Assembly (NCBI RefSeq): GCF_900105315.1
Contig: NZ_LT629766.1
Span: 2,170,001-2,234,000 of the forward strand
DNA: 64,000 nt
DNA from: Brevibacterium siliguriense
GTDB taxonomy: Bacteria > Actinomycetota > Actinomycetes > Actinomycetales > Brevibacteriaceae
Direction: 5' to 3'
Part shown: one piece after another, positions 26,169 to 34,952 of the stretch
Position numbering within the stretch: position 1 is the stretch's first letter
Layout of the letters: each line of letters starts with the position of its first letter
The notes under the pieces: model-generated
Told to the model about the DNA's origin: nothing
The model's input: only the letters and a program-made list of their open reading frames with translations
Database searches by the model: none
Position numbers and translations under genes: made by a program

Positions 26169-27334
26169 AGGGCCTCCTGCATACGTGTACGCTGCACCTG
26201 GACGGCGCGGACGAAGGCCTTCGTCTCCGGCAGCAGTCCGTCCGCGTGGACCGAGCGCAGGTCCTGGTAGTAGCCGGCGATGGCTTCGTTCTCCGATTCG
26301 GCGGTTTCGACGAGCCAGCCGAGGATGACGGTACCGGCGACGATATTGTCCTCGACGTCGAGCAGGTCGAGTCCGCGGCCGACGATATCGGACGCCCAGC
26401 GACCGGAGCGGGGAGTGATCTGCATGATGCCGATCGCATTGCCGGCCGAGACCGTCGTGTGCTGGAAACCGGACTCCTGCGCGGCGACTGCCTGCATAAG
26501 GGCGGGATCGGCGCCGAGTTCGAGCGCCAGAGAGGCGACGAGCAGCTTCGCCTGCGCCGGGGCCGGATGGCGACGGTGCAGCAGAGTAGATTTGTTGAGC
26601 CGCGCCGCGTGGAGCACTGATGGTCGGATGCCCTCGACCTGTGCGCTGGCCGCGACGCGGGGGATATCACTCGGCGCTTCGGGGGCGGTGCGACGCGGGC
26701 GGGCCTGCGATGGGCGCAGCAGGAGCAGTTCGCCGACTTTGATGAAAGAGTCGTCGCCCATGGCATTGGCCTGCCGTAGGGTCGCCGGTGAGATTCCGTG
26801 CCGTGCGGCTATTGCCTGCAGCGTCTCGCCGGGAGCGACGATGTGTGAGGGGTCGTCATCGGGCAGATCGTTCTTCTCCGGCAGCGACAGGACCTGGCCC
26901 TGGTGGAGATTCTGACGCGGCGAGATGCGGTTGAGCTCGGCCAATGCGGGCACGGAGACGCCGTGCTTGCTGGCCACCCCATAGAGGGTGTCGCCCTGTT
27001 TGACCTTATATGTGCGACCGCCGTGGGTGACGGGCACGGTCGCACTCGCGGTGCCGGAGATCCACTGCGGTCCCGTGGTCGCGGCCGGCGCGTTCTCGTC
27101 ATGGGACGTGGCGTTCTCGTCAGCGGTCGCGGGGGAGCCCGGTCCCTGCGTTGTCGCCGAGGCGGCCGGTGCGTCCTCGTCGGGGGAGTCGGTGGTGGGG
27201 GCCACCTCGGTGGGGGATTCGTTTTCGGGGTCGACCCGTTCGGCTCCTGGGATCGGACCGGTCGAATTCACCTTCGATGCGGCGCGGATGTCAGGAGCGG
27301 CGGTGACGGGCTCATGCCGTCGCGGTCGTGTCAT
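26165..27334 (-). CDS. LysM and transglycosylase-SLT domain protein
   Basis: A 389-residue protein. Two LysM peptidoglycan-binding domains (residues ~105-150, YKVKQGDTLYGVASKHG, and ~165-210, HIVAPGETLQAIAARHG) are followed by a lytic transglycosylase domain (~270-370) with QESGF and GIMQITP, where the Glu in QESGF is the expected catalytic acid. Such enzymes cleave glycan strands to anhydro-muropeptides. The first 90 residues are Pro/Glu/Ala-rich without a clear signal peptide, so the export route is unclear. The stop overlaps the kinase GTG (GTGA), so muropeptide release and a PASTA kinase that may sense it are translationally coupled. Confidence 0.87.
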   Translation of the reverse strand: MTRPRRHEPVTAAPDIRAASKVNSTGPIPGAERVDPENESPTEVAPTTDSPDEDAPAASATTQGPGSPATADENATSHDENAPAATTGPQWISGTASATVPVTHGGRTYKVKQGDTLYGVASKHGVSVPALAELNRISPRQNLHQGQVLSLPEKNDLPDDDPSHIVAPGETLQAIAARHGISPATLRQANAMGDDSFIKVGELLLLRPSQARPRRTAPEAPSDIPRVAASAQVEGIRPSVLHAARLNKSTLLHRRHPAPAQAKLLVASLALELGADPALMQAVAAQESGFQHTTVSAGNAIGIMQITPRSGRWASDIVGRGLDLLDVEDNIVAGTVILGWLVETAESENEAIAGYYQDLRSVHADGLLPETKAFVRAVQVQRTRMQEAL

Positions 27335-27450
27335 CTGTCACCTGTTGACTTCATGTCGAGTGGGGAAGCTACGCTCCCCAGCCTAACGAGTAGGCAGGCC
27401 CGACCCGAGCATTCGGCACCGCATGGCGGGGTGTTTCTGCCGAATATTGC

Positions 27451-27456
27451 TACGCT
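27451..27456 (+). promoter_or_regulatory. TACGCT -10 box, probable leaderless promoter
   Basis: TGCTACGCT is an extended -10 (TGN plus TACGCT). The last T is eight bases before the GTG start of the small DNA-binding gene, so transcription should start at or next to the start codon. Confidence 0.5.
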
Positions 27457-27463
27457 TGAGGGC

Positions 27464-27814
27464 GTGAATACTGAAGAACTCGTCCAGGACTGGGCCCCGC
27501 TGCCCGATATCGCCGAAATGACCGGGCTCGGCATCTCCCAGGTGCGCAGGCTGCTCGAAGACGGCGCTATCTGTGGAATCAAGATCGGCACACCGAAGGT
27601 TCTGCGGGTTCCGTTGGCCTTCTTCGTCGACGGCGAGGTCGTCAAATCGCTCAAGGGCACCCTGCATACCCTCTATGACGCCGGATTCGACTATGAAGAG
27701 GCCATCGTGTGGCTCTTCACCCACGACGAGTCCCTGCCCGGTCGTCCCATCGACCTGCTTCGTGCCGGCAACAAGAAGGAAGTGCGCCGCCGCGCTCAGG
27801 CCCTCGCATTCTGA
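27464..27814 (+). CDS. Small winged-helix DNA-binding protein, Rv2175c-like
   Basis: A 116-residue protein with LPDIAEMTGLGISQVRRLLEDG, a helix-turn-helix of the excisionase/MerR kind, and the C-terminal FDYEEAIVWLFTHDESLPGRPIDLLR typical of the Rv2175c family. In M. tuberculosis Rv2175c binds DNA and is a PknL substrate whose phosphorylation abolishes binding. Here it lies divergent from the LysM-kinase pair. The frame is open far upstream, but the GTG chosen gives the family N-terminus and sits next to a leaderless promoter. Target genes unknown. Confidence 0.85.
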   Translation: MNTEELVQDWAPLPDIAEMTGLGISQVRRLLEDGAICGIKIGTPKVLRVPLAFFVDGEVVKSLKGTLHTLYDAGFDYEEAIVWLFTHDESLPGRPIDLLRAGNKKEVRRRAQALAF

Positions 27815-27847
27815 TCTGACGGGCTCAGCCCGTGCGCTTTGCCGGGC

Positions 27848-29143
27848 TCAGCTGGAACGGTAGCTCAGCGCTTTCGCAAATCCCTTGAGTCGCTCCTGCG
27901 CCGCCGACCCGATGCGCACCCGCGCCGAGGCGGTCGACCCTTCCGCTGGCACTGCACTGGCGTCGCCTCCCGCCCACGTATCGACGATCGTCGCTGCGTG
28001 GGCGTGCTTGTCCGCGATGAAGGATTCGACGGCGGCGAGGCCGCCCGAGGCCGAGATCATGTCAACGCATTCGGCCACCTCGGTGTCGGTGAGATCCGGA
28101 TCGCCCAGACGGGAGGCGAGGACCCCGAGCTGATCGGCCGAGATCCGGGCCGCAGTCTCGGCAATGAGCACTGTGCGTTTGCCTTCGCGGATATCGTCCC
28201 CGGCAGGCTTGCCCGTTGCCTCGGGATCACCGGCGATGCCGAGGACGTCGTCGCGCAGCTGGAACGCCTGACCGAGGGGAAGTCCGAAACCGGAGATCTC
28301 CTCAAGCAGTACACAGTCGGCTCCCGCCAGGGCCGCACCGAGGAGGAGCGGCTGTTCGACCGAATACTTTGCTGACTTAAAGCTCAGCACTTCCCACGCA
28401 CGATCGGCGATCCGCTCGTCTTCGAGGGGGATGACCTCGGCGAGCACATCGAGATACTGGCCGACCATGACATCGCGGCGCACGGTTCCGCGCAGCTCAC
28501 GGGCCGAACGGCTGTCTCCCAGAACCTCCTGCGACCGCTCGAAGAGCTCCTCGCTCAGCGCCAGGCAGATATCGCCGATGACAATGGAGGCGGAGACGCC
28601 GAAGGAAGCGCCGTCGCCGCGGAATCCCGAAGTCCGATGTCGGGCTTCGAACTGACGGTGCAGGGCGGGCCGGCCGCGACGGGTGTCCGAATTGTCGATG
28701 ACGTCATCGTGGATGAGCGCGGCGGCGTGGAGCAGCTCGAGCGAACCGGCTGCCTGAGCCAGGCCGACGGCGACATCGGCAGAGGCCTCGGTCATGGGAC
28801 CGGCAGGGGCACCGTTCGACGTGCCGGCGCGGACCTCACCGCCGGCGAGCTGGAAACCCCACCACAGCAGGACGGGACGGATCCTCTTGCCGCCGCGGGT
28901 GAACTCGATGAGTGCTTCGCCGATCGCTGTCGCATCGGGGGAGATCGCTTCGAACTCGGCGGCCTTCTCGGCGAGGAACGCCTCCAGCTGGGCAGACACC
29001 GCGGTGGCGATGGTCTCCGGAGAGTCGAGGGACTCGACGAGGGCAGGAAGCGCACCTGTCGTGGTGGACGGGACAGTGTCGGTACCGGCCGGCGCGGCGG
29101 AGTCAGGGGCGTCGCCGGGCGTCGCTGAGTGGTGCGAGGTCAT
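27848..29143 (-). CDS. Polyprenyl (geranylgeranyl-type) diphosphate synthase
   Basis: A 431-residue trans-prenyltransferase. Substrate-binding motifs are GGKRIRPVLLWW, the first Asp-rich motif HDDVID (near residue 146) and the second RDDVLG (near 298), with GKRT following. It condenses isopentenyl diphosphate onto allylic diphosphates for quinone, carotenoid or carrier-lipid precursors; chain length cannot be read reliably. A low-complexity N-terminal extension of about 45 residues precedes the fold. The position beside the kinase and Rv2175c-like genes matches idsA2 of mycobacteria. Its start overlaps the lipoprotein stop by four bases. Confidence 0.9.
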   Translation of the reverse strand: MTSHHSATPGDAPDSAAPAGTDTVPSTTTGALPALVESLDSPETIATAVSAQLEAFLAEKAAEFEAISPDATAIGEALIEFTRGGKRIRPVLLWWGFQLAGGEVRAGTSNGAPAGPMTEASADVAVGLAQAAGSLELLHAAALIHDDVIDNSDTRRGRPALHRQFEARHRTSGFRGDGASFGVSASIVIGDICLALSEELFERSQEVLGDSRSARELRGTVRRDVMVGQYLDVLAEVIPLEDERIADRAWEVLSFKSAKYSVEQPLLLGAALAGADCVLLEEISGFGLPLGQAFQLRDDVLGIAGDPEATGKPAGDDIREGKRTVLIAETAARISADQLGVLASRLGDPDLTDTEVAECVDMISASGGLAAVESFIADKHAHAATIVDTWAGGDASAVPAEGSTASARVRIGSAAQERLKGFAKALSYRSS

Positions 29144-29685
29144 GAACCGATGTTTCCGCCGACGGTCACGATCGAATTCGCCTTGTCAGCGGAATCCTCG
29201 GCGACAGTGACGACGAGGACGCTGTCATTGTCCTTGTGCTTGAAATTGACCACTCGGGCGCTCTTCGTCTTCGTCTCCTCGCCGAGGGGCTCGAAGTCGG
29301 CCTTGCCGAGCTCCTTCTCGTAGAACGCGAAGATGTCCTTGGCATCGGCCTTGGCGCGCACGACGAGGCTGACCTGTTCGGGCAGCTTCTTGTCCTTGTC
29401 GTTATGAGCCTTGACCGTCGCAGCTGAGAGAACTTCCGAACCCGGGTACGGCTTGATGTACTCGGGCAGATCCTTCACGTCATTCGATGTGTTGGGATCT
29501 GAGCCGGTGGCCTCGGTCGATGCTTCGGCCGAGGCAGCCTCGGTCTCGGACGGGGCGGCGGAGGTCGAGGTCTCCTGAGATGCCGAAGGGGTCGCTTCGG
29601 CTTGATCCCCACCGGTTCCCGAGCAGCCCGCAAGAGCGAGAGCGGCAACGATGGGCAATGTCATGACAGCGGTGCGCGATACCAT
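29140..29685 (-). CDS. Putative lipoprotein, function unknown
   Basis: A 181-residue secreted protein. It has a short signal with lipobox LALAGC (Cys near residue 21), a Ser/Thr/Glu/Ala-rich tether to about residue 75, and a small alpha/beta domain with KPYPGSEVLSA and AFYEKELGKADFEPL. The IKPYPG and FYxxxL pattern occurs in uncharacterised actinobacterial lipoproteins; no function can be assigned. It is translationally coupled to the prenyl synthase and divergent from dinB, with a candidate leaderless promoter. Confidence 0.75.
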   Translation of the reverse strand: MVSRTAVMTLPIVAALALAGCSGTGGDQAEATPSASQETSTSAAPSETEAASAEASTEATGSDPNTSNDVKDLPEYIKPYPGSEVLSAATVKAHNDKDKKLPEQVSLVVRAKADAKDIFAFYEKELGKADFEPLGEETKTKSARVVNFKHKDNDSVLVVTVAEDSADKANSIVTVGGNIGS

Positions 29686-29691
29686 ACTTCA

Positions 29692-29697
29692 AGAATA
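29692..29697 (-). promoter_or_regulatory. TATTCT -10 box, probable leaderless promoter of the lipoprotein gene
   Basis: On the minus strand TATTCT is followed by six bases and then the ATG at 29685, the spacing expected when the transcript begins at the start codon. Confidence 0.5.
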
Positions 29698-29745
29698 CCC
29701 GGACTGTTCGGCGGAGCCGAAAGGAACGAGCGCAAGGGGCGGGCG

Positions 29746-30981
29746 ATGAGTCGGAAGCAGCTGGCACGATCCGGTGGTGATCTGAGCCGACTGGGCACGG
29801 ACGACACAGGTGCCACCATGCTCCACCTCGACATGGACTCGTTCTTCGTCTCCGTGGAACTGCTCAGTCTTCCGCACCTCGTCGGCCGCCCGGTCATCGT
29901 CGGCGGACGCAGCGGCCGCGGAGTCGTCGTCTCAGCCAGCTATGAAGCGCGCGAGTTCGGAGTGCACGCGGCCATGCCGATGTCGCGGGCCATGAATCTG
30001 TGCCCCATCGCCGAGGTGATCCCACCATCCCATGGCCTGTATTCCTCCTACTCCCGCCAGGTCTTCGACCTCGTCGCCGAGGTGACCCCCGATGTGCGGC
30101 AGGTCAGCGTCGACGAAGCCTATATCGACGTCTCCGGAGCCGTGCGCCGCCTCGGCTCCCCGGTGGAGATCACCACGCAGCTGCGGGCACAGATCCGGGA
30201 GCGGACCGGTCTGAGCGCCTCAGTCGGCATCGCCGTCAGCCGGGTCGTGGCCAAACTCGCCTCAACCAGGGCGAAGCCGAACGGTCAGCTGCTCGTGCCC
30301 GCGGCAGCGACCCAGGAGTTCCTCGACCCGATGCCGATCGAAGCACTGCCCGGGGTGGGGGAGAAGACACAAGAAGGGTTCGCCCGCTACGGAATCCGGC
30401 TCATCGGCGATCTGGCCGCCGTGGACGAGGATTGGGCCGCACGCGTCTTCGGCGCCCACGGACATCACCTGTGGCGGGCCGCTCACGGCCAGGATTCCTC
30501 CGGATTCGACCAGCAGGCGAAGGAACACACGATCAGTGCGGAGAACACCTTCGGCGAGGACATCTGGGACATCGCTGTGCTCGAACACGAACTGCTGCGC
30601 CTTGCCGACAAGGTCGCATACCGGGTCCGGGCGGAAGGGAAAGTGGCGACGAGCCTCGGACTGAAGTACCGCCTCGGCGATTTCACGACTCTGTCGCGGT
30701 CGGTGACGCTGTCGGCTCCGACGGATCTGGCAAGGGAGATGTACGAGGGGCTGCGCCCGGCGCTGCGCAAGCTGCGCGAGCAGCGTTCCCAGGGTGTGAG
30801 GCTGCTCGGAGTCCGGGCCGCCGGCCTCAGCGATTTCGCCGTCACCGGGCGGCAGGCCACCTTGGATGAACCGGAGCATTCCGGACGTGAGGCCGAGGTC
30901 GCCCTCGACGAGGTGAGGCGTCGGTTCGGCAGCGAAGCGATCTCGCAGGCCTCGCTTCTGCGCAAACGTCCCGATACCTGA
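29746..30981 (+). CDS. dinB: DNA polymerase IV (Y-family)
   Basis: A 411-residue translesion polymerase. Catalytic metal ligands are D29 and D31-containing LDMDSFFVSVE and D123/E124 in SVDEAYIDVSG; the helix-hairpin-helix stretch is LPGVGEKTQEGFARYGI. A C-terminal little-finger domain completes the fold; no clear beta-clamp motif was identified at the very end. The ATG follows AAGGGGCGGG. The frame is open upstream, but that sequence overlaps the divergent promoter. It is probably SOS- or stress-linked, although I found no LexA box. Confidence 0.93.
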   Translation: MSRKQLARSGGDLSRLGTDDTGATMLHLDMDSFFVSVELLSLPHLVGRPVIVGGRSGRGVVVSASYEAREFGVHAAMPMSRAMNLCPIAEVIPPSHGLYSSYSRQVFDLVAEVTPDVRQVSVDEAYIDVSGAVRRLGSPVEITTQLRAQIRERTGLSASVGIAVSRVVAKLASTRAKPNGQLLVPAAATQEFLDPMPIEALPGVGEKTQEGFARYGIRLIGDLAAVDEDWAARVFGAHGHHLWRAAHGQDSSGFDQQAKEHTISAENTFGEDIWDIAVLEHELLRLADKVAYRVRAEGKVATSLGLKYRLGDFTTLSRSVTLSAPTDLAREMYEGLRPALRKLREQRSQGVRLLGVRAAGLSDFAVTGRQATLDEPEHSGREAEVALDEVRRRFGSEAISQASLLRKRPDT

Positions 30982-31023
30982 GCGCGGGTGAGCGGGAGCA
31001 CAGTCTGAAGACCCCGTGGGAAT

Positions 31024-31056
31024 CCGGCTCCAGACGGCCGCCGGAGATGTTTTTTC
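31024..31056 (+). terminator. Weak hairpin plus T6 after dinB
   Basis: CCGGC and GCCGG can pair around an inner loop, and six T residues follow shortly after (31050-31055). The stem is short, so this is tentative. Confidence 0.35.
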
Positions 31057-31069
31057 GGGCCTCAGAGAC

Positions 31070-31075
31070 TATGAT
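31070..31075 (+). promoter_or_regulatory. TATGAT -10 box for the DUF3040 gene
   Basis: TATGAT, near consensus, lies 38 bases before the DUF3040 start codon; a leader of about 30 bases would contain the GGGGG ribosome site. The -35 is weak. Confidence 0.45.
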
Positions 31076-31112
31076 TGAGTGAAAGACTTGAGTATTGAAA
31101 CGGGGGTTCGAG

Positions 31113-31520
31113 ATGCCACTCTCCGATCACGAACAGCAGCTGTTGGATCAACTGGAGAAGCAGCTGCGCAGCGAAGACCCTCGTTTTGCACGCAATATTT
31201 CGGAAACCCAGGCCGCTGCCACGGGGCCCGGATTCTCCGCCAAACGCTTCGTCCTCGGCATCCTCATCGCTCTTGCCGGACTGGCCGCGACGATCCTCGC
31301 GATCTCGCTCGTCTCCAGTTCGGCATGGTGGATCGCTCTCGGCGTCGTCGGATTCGGCCTCATGGTCGCTGGTATGTACTGGGCGTTCAGTCGTCCCGGT
31401 CGTGTGCACACGACTCAGACCGATACTCGGAACTCCGGAACGAAGTCCGGCGGCAAGGGCAACTCCGGATTCATGAGCCGAATGGAAGACCGGTGGGAGA
31501 AGCGCCAGCGCGACGAATGA
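31113..31520 (+). CDS. DUF3040 membrane protein
   Basis: A 135-residue protein. MPLSDHEQQLLDQLEKQL opens the DUF3040 family, followed by two adjacent transmembrane helices (residues ~48-95) and a basic, Gly/Ser-rich cytoplasmic tail. The family is actinobacterial and often lies near the mraZ cluster (Rv2169c in M. tuberculosis); its function is unknown. The start follows CGGGGG; an in-frame ATG six codons upstream is less likely because the family begins at MPLS. It is followed by a Rho-independent terminator. Confidence 0.85.
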   Translation: MPLSDHEQQLLDQLEKQLRSEDPRFARNISETQAAATGPGFSAKRFVLGILIALAGLAATILAISLVSSSAWWIALGVVGFGLMVAGMYWAFSRPGRVHTTQTDTRNSGTKSGGKGNSGFMSRMEDRWEKRQRDE

Positions 31521-31537
31521 TCCTGCTCGACACGATC

Positions 31538-31567
31538 AAGGCACTCTCGATATGAGAGTGCCTTTTT
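31538..31567 (+). terminator. Rho-independent terminator after DUF3040
   Basis: GGCACTCTC pairs with GAGAGTGCC around a five-base loop, flanked by AA/TT pairs and followed by TTTTT. The loop contains the ATG of the next annotated gene. Confidence 0.8.
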
Positions 31568-32283
31568 CAATCCCCACTCGGGTACTCGTGACCGCCGGTG
31601 CCGTCCTTGCCGGCGTCTTCGCATTCGCCGAGGCGGCCCACTGGAGATCGAGCCACCGACGTCTGGGAGACTTCGACCCTGCTCATGGCAGGCGATCACG
31701 GAGCGATCACCGGACCCGCCTCGGAGCAGCGCCCTCTTCGCGTCTCGGCTCCGAGACGCTGACATCGGCGGACAGCGACCAGATCATCGTGGTCCTCGGA
31801 TATGCCAACCGTGGGGAGCGGCCGAACGGAATCAACCGTTTCCGGGTCAGCGCCGGTCTGCGGACGATCGATCCGACTGCGCGTTCGAGCCTCCTCATCT
31901 TCTGCGGAGGAGCCGTCACAGGCAGAACACCTGAGGCCCTCATCCTCGAACGCTTCGCCCGAGAGGAACTCGGCTTCACCGGCAGATCACTGGTGGAAAC
32001 GCAGAGCACAACGACGTGGGAGAACATCGCCAATGCGATCCCGATCATCGACCGGGAACTCACCCCGGCTGCGACGATCAGCATCGTCTCCAATTCCCAC
32101 CATGCCGAGAAAGCCCGTGACCACCTGTGTCAGATGCGCCCGGACCTGGCGCGCCGACTGGTTCGCGGCGGAGACTTTCGATTCGGGGAACATCCGCTGA
32201 TCAAACCAATCGCCGCCGTGCGCGGACTGATTGCCTTGAAAGCGCTCGACCGAGAGAACGCGAGGCAGGCTCTCAGGAGCTAG
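31552..32283 (+). CDS. YdcF/DUF218-family protein
   Basis: A 243-residue protein: a membrane-anchoring N-terminal helix, then a DUF218 fold from about residue 72 with IIVVLGYANRGERPNGINR, IFCGGA and VETQSTTTWENIANA. Family members include SanA and YdcF, which affect envelope integrity or bind nucleotides; no reaction is established. The first ATG lies inside the upstream terminator hairpin, so initiation there is doubtful. An in-frame GTG at 31588 would remove 12 residues but keep most of the helix. Neither start has a clear ribosome site. Confidence 0.75.
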   Translation: MRVPFSIPTRVLVTAGAVLAGVFAFAEAAHWRSSHRRLGDFDPAHGRRSRSDHRTRLGAAPSSRLGSETLTSADSDQIIVVLGYANRGERPNGINRFRVSAGLRTIDPTARSSLLIFCGGAVTGRTPEALILERFAREELGFTGRSLVETQSTTTWENIANAIPIIDRELTPAATISIVSNSHHAEKARDHLCQMRPDLARRLVRGGDFRFGEHPLIKPIAAVRGLIALKALDRENARQALRS

Positions 32284-32353
32284 CTGACGGGAAGGCTCAA
32301 GCACAGAGTTGAAGCGGGCCGCGCATGGGACGTCGCCGCGGAGAACCGGAATG

Positions 32354-32385
32354 CGAAGAGGCGGCCCCGGAGGACCGCCTCTTCG
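32354..32385. terminator. Hairpin between convergent genes
   Basis: CGAAGAGGCGG and CCGCCTCTTCG form an 11-bp perfect stem with a ten-base loop, between the YdcF-like gene and the transglutaminase gene. Confidence 0.7.
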
Positions 32386-32424
32386 TGCATCGACCAGAGT
32401 CGTCAGGCCATCAGTTCGGGGCCG

Positions 32425-34952
32425 TCAATTCGGACGATTGAACAGGCTCGCCGGCCAGATCTTCGCGGAGATCCGACTGCCCGGCGTGGCTCGCTCCGAC
32501 AGGTCGCTCTTCACCTCGTCGACGAGTGCACGCACCTCGGAGTCGTCGAGAGGCTCCGAGGTAGCTCCGTAGCGCTGGGACTCGAGAGCATCGACGAACG
32601 CACCAAGAGCCGAGTCATCACGATCCGATTCGGTCGGACGTGACGGAGCCGGACTGCTCAGCCGCCGCAGCCGTTCGTCCGAACGATCGGGCGACGAGGA
32701 ACCCGCAGCCTCTGCACTTGCTCCGGCGGCACTGGAACCGACGGCCGCCTCAGCGGCGGACCTGCGCACAGGTTCCCCGGTGTCCGGGTCGATCTCAGGC
32801 GCTGTGGACCCCGCATCTGCACTCTTCGAACTCGTGGTGTCCGCGGAACCGGCGGCAGCGCCACCGGCAGCTCCGGCAGCCGGGGCGGCACCGGCGAGAA
32901 CGAGCTCATTGAAGCGCAGCGTCCGACTCGAATCCAGGCTCTGCCCGTAGTCGGTGGCCAGAGCGCGCACCTCGGTCCACACGGCTTCGAGATTGTGCGG
33001 ATCCTTTGTCCGGCGCGACCGCAGGATCGAACGCCAGATTGCCGGCAGTGCGGCGAGCAGCAGCAGGACGAGCACGATCACCGCAATGCCGAAGACAGTG
33101 CTGAGATCCGAACCGGCAGGCTCTGCGGCCTGGGTACTCGTCTCCTCCTCGGTGGGCTCTTCGGAACCGCCGGTCGGTGACGCGGACTCTGTGGGTTCTT
33201 CGCTCGGGCTCGCCGACTCCGTCTCGTCGCTCTCCTTCTGCTGGTCGGTGCCGTTGGCGAGAGTCCACTTCGGAGGATCGCCGGCAGGGCCGCCCGGGGT
33301 GGGCTCGAAGCGCACCCAACCGGCGCCTTCGAAGTACAGCTCCGGCCAGGCATGCGAATCCTGCATGCTCACGTCGTAGCCGTCCTCGCCCTGATCTGCG
33401 CCGGCGTATCCGACACCGATGCGCGCCGGGATCCCCATTGTGCGGGCCATGATCGTCATGGCCGAGGAGAACTGGACGCAGTAGCCCTTCTTGTCGGCCA
33501 GGAAGTCAGAGATCGCATCGCCGCTGGCTCGTTCGGGAGCATCGAGCGAATATTCGAAATCGCCGCCGCGGAAGTATGCCTGCAGCATGACTGCGGCCTC
33601 CCATTGATTGTCGGCATCGGCAGTGACTCTCTCCGCGGTCTCCTTCACGCTCGACGGCAGGGATTCGGGGACGGCGAGTTCGGTCTCGAAGTCGCTTTCG
33701 GAGACCGGGGTCGCCGACTGCAGATCCTCGACGTCGGGATTCGGGGACAGATAGTCCATCGAATACTGCAGACCACCTGTCTTCTCACCGTTGCCGACGA
33801 CCGTCAGAGTCTTCTCGTCGAAGATCCACCGGCGGTCGAGGTCCTTCGGCTGCTGAGGAGCATACGGTGACGGCAGGTACTGCTGGTTGTAGTTGTCGCC
33901 GACGGCGACGCTGATCGTCTCCTCGTTGAAATTCTTGTCCCGCGGCATCCCCTCGGGCCACGGCATGCCGTCGGCGGCGATCGCGAAGGGATCGAGGCTG
34001 AACGGACTCGGTGCCCAGTTCTCCCCGTCGAAGTCATCGATCGAGGTCAACCGGATCGGATCCGTTTCCTCGGCCGTCGTCTGGTAGCTGAACAGCGTCT
34101 CATCATCGCGATCGCCGAGGTTCTGGCGCAGGTTGAGGAACGGGTTCGTCACCGTCAGATCGCCCTGGCCCTTCGACGCCCGATCCGGAAGAGTCGGCAC
34201 CGGCGGCAGGAGAAGTGGCAGGCCGATGCCGATGGCCAGAGCCAGCGCTCCGGCCAGGATCGCCGTCATCCCTCCGCGCCACCGGGTTGCGGGCAGATAG
34301 GGGCTGAGCATGAGCAGCAGGAACGCCGCGAGGATCGCGACCACATGCCACCACTTCACTTCCTGGGCGGCGAAGTAGACGGGGATCATCCACAGCACGA
34401 GCAGCAGCACGCCGCCGACCTTCGGCGCCCGCAGATCCGAGACGAGACCGTCGATGAGGATCGTGATGAGGGTGAAGGTGATCGTGAGCATCGCGATGAA
34501 GCCCGGTGTGCTCGCTGCCGGGGAGCGGTCGCATAGAGGTCGCTGACTCCCTCGGAGAGCAGGTCGATCACCGTACCGAAGGACTCACCGGTCGGGATGA
34601 ACCCGAGCACCAGCGAATCTCCGGCGCAGACGACGAAGACGGCGATGATGCCGACCACGCACTGGGCGATGACCGCGGTTCCGGTCGAACGCAGCGCGGG
34701 AATGGTGCGGAAGACGGCGCCGATGATGACGACGACGGCGACGGAGACCATGACGGGAGGCAGCCACGCGAAGTCCTTGAACACAGCCGACACCGCGACC
34801 GCGGTCAGGGCCATGGCGGCGAAGACGACGATCGCTTCGAGCCATCCCGTGCTCGGACGCTCATCGGTCGTCGATACGGGTGCCGAATGGTCCTGCGTCG
34901 GAGGCCCGGAATCGGCTCCGTGCGGACGGGTGACAGGGGCATCGAGACTCAT
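32425..34952 (-). CDS. Transglutaminase-like membrane protein (TgpA/DUF3488), frameshifted
   Basis: Two frames make one protein of about 842 residues. The first (from ATG 34952) gives the N-terminal hydrophobic helices down to DLYATAP. The sequence then continues as STPGFIAM in the other frame, with more helices, an extracellular transglutaminase core (GYCVQFSSAMTIMARTMG with the nucleophilic Cys, then DSHAWPE), a further helix and a cytoplasmic tail rich in Ala and Ser. The break is at a CCCC run (34520-34523), where one extra C restores the frame. It is therefore a sequencing error or a real mutation. The ATG overlaps the DUF58 stop. With MoxR and DUF58 it forms the widespread moxR-DUF58-TGase operon; the substrate is unknown. 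Confidence 0.82.

Noticed and set aside
32425-34952. Programmed -1 frameshift as the normal mode for the transglutaminase gene
   Set aside because: No heptameric slippery site of the usual kind and no clear downstream pseudoknot; an indel is simpler, especially with a matching break in dnaE.
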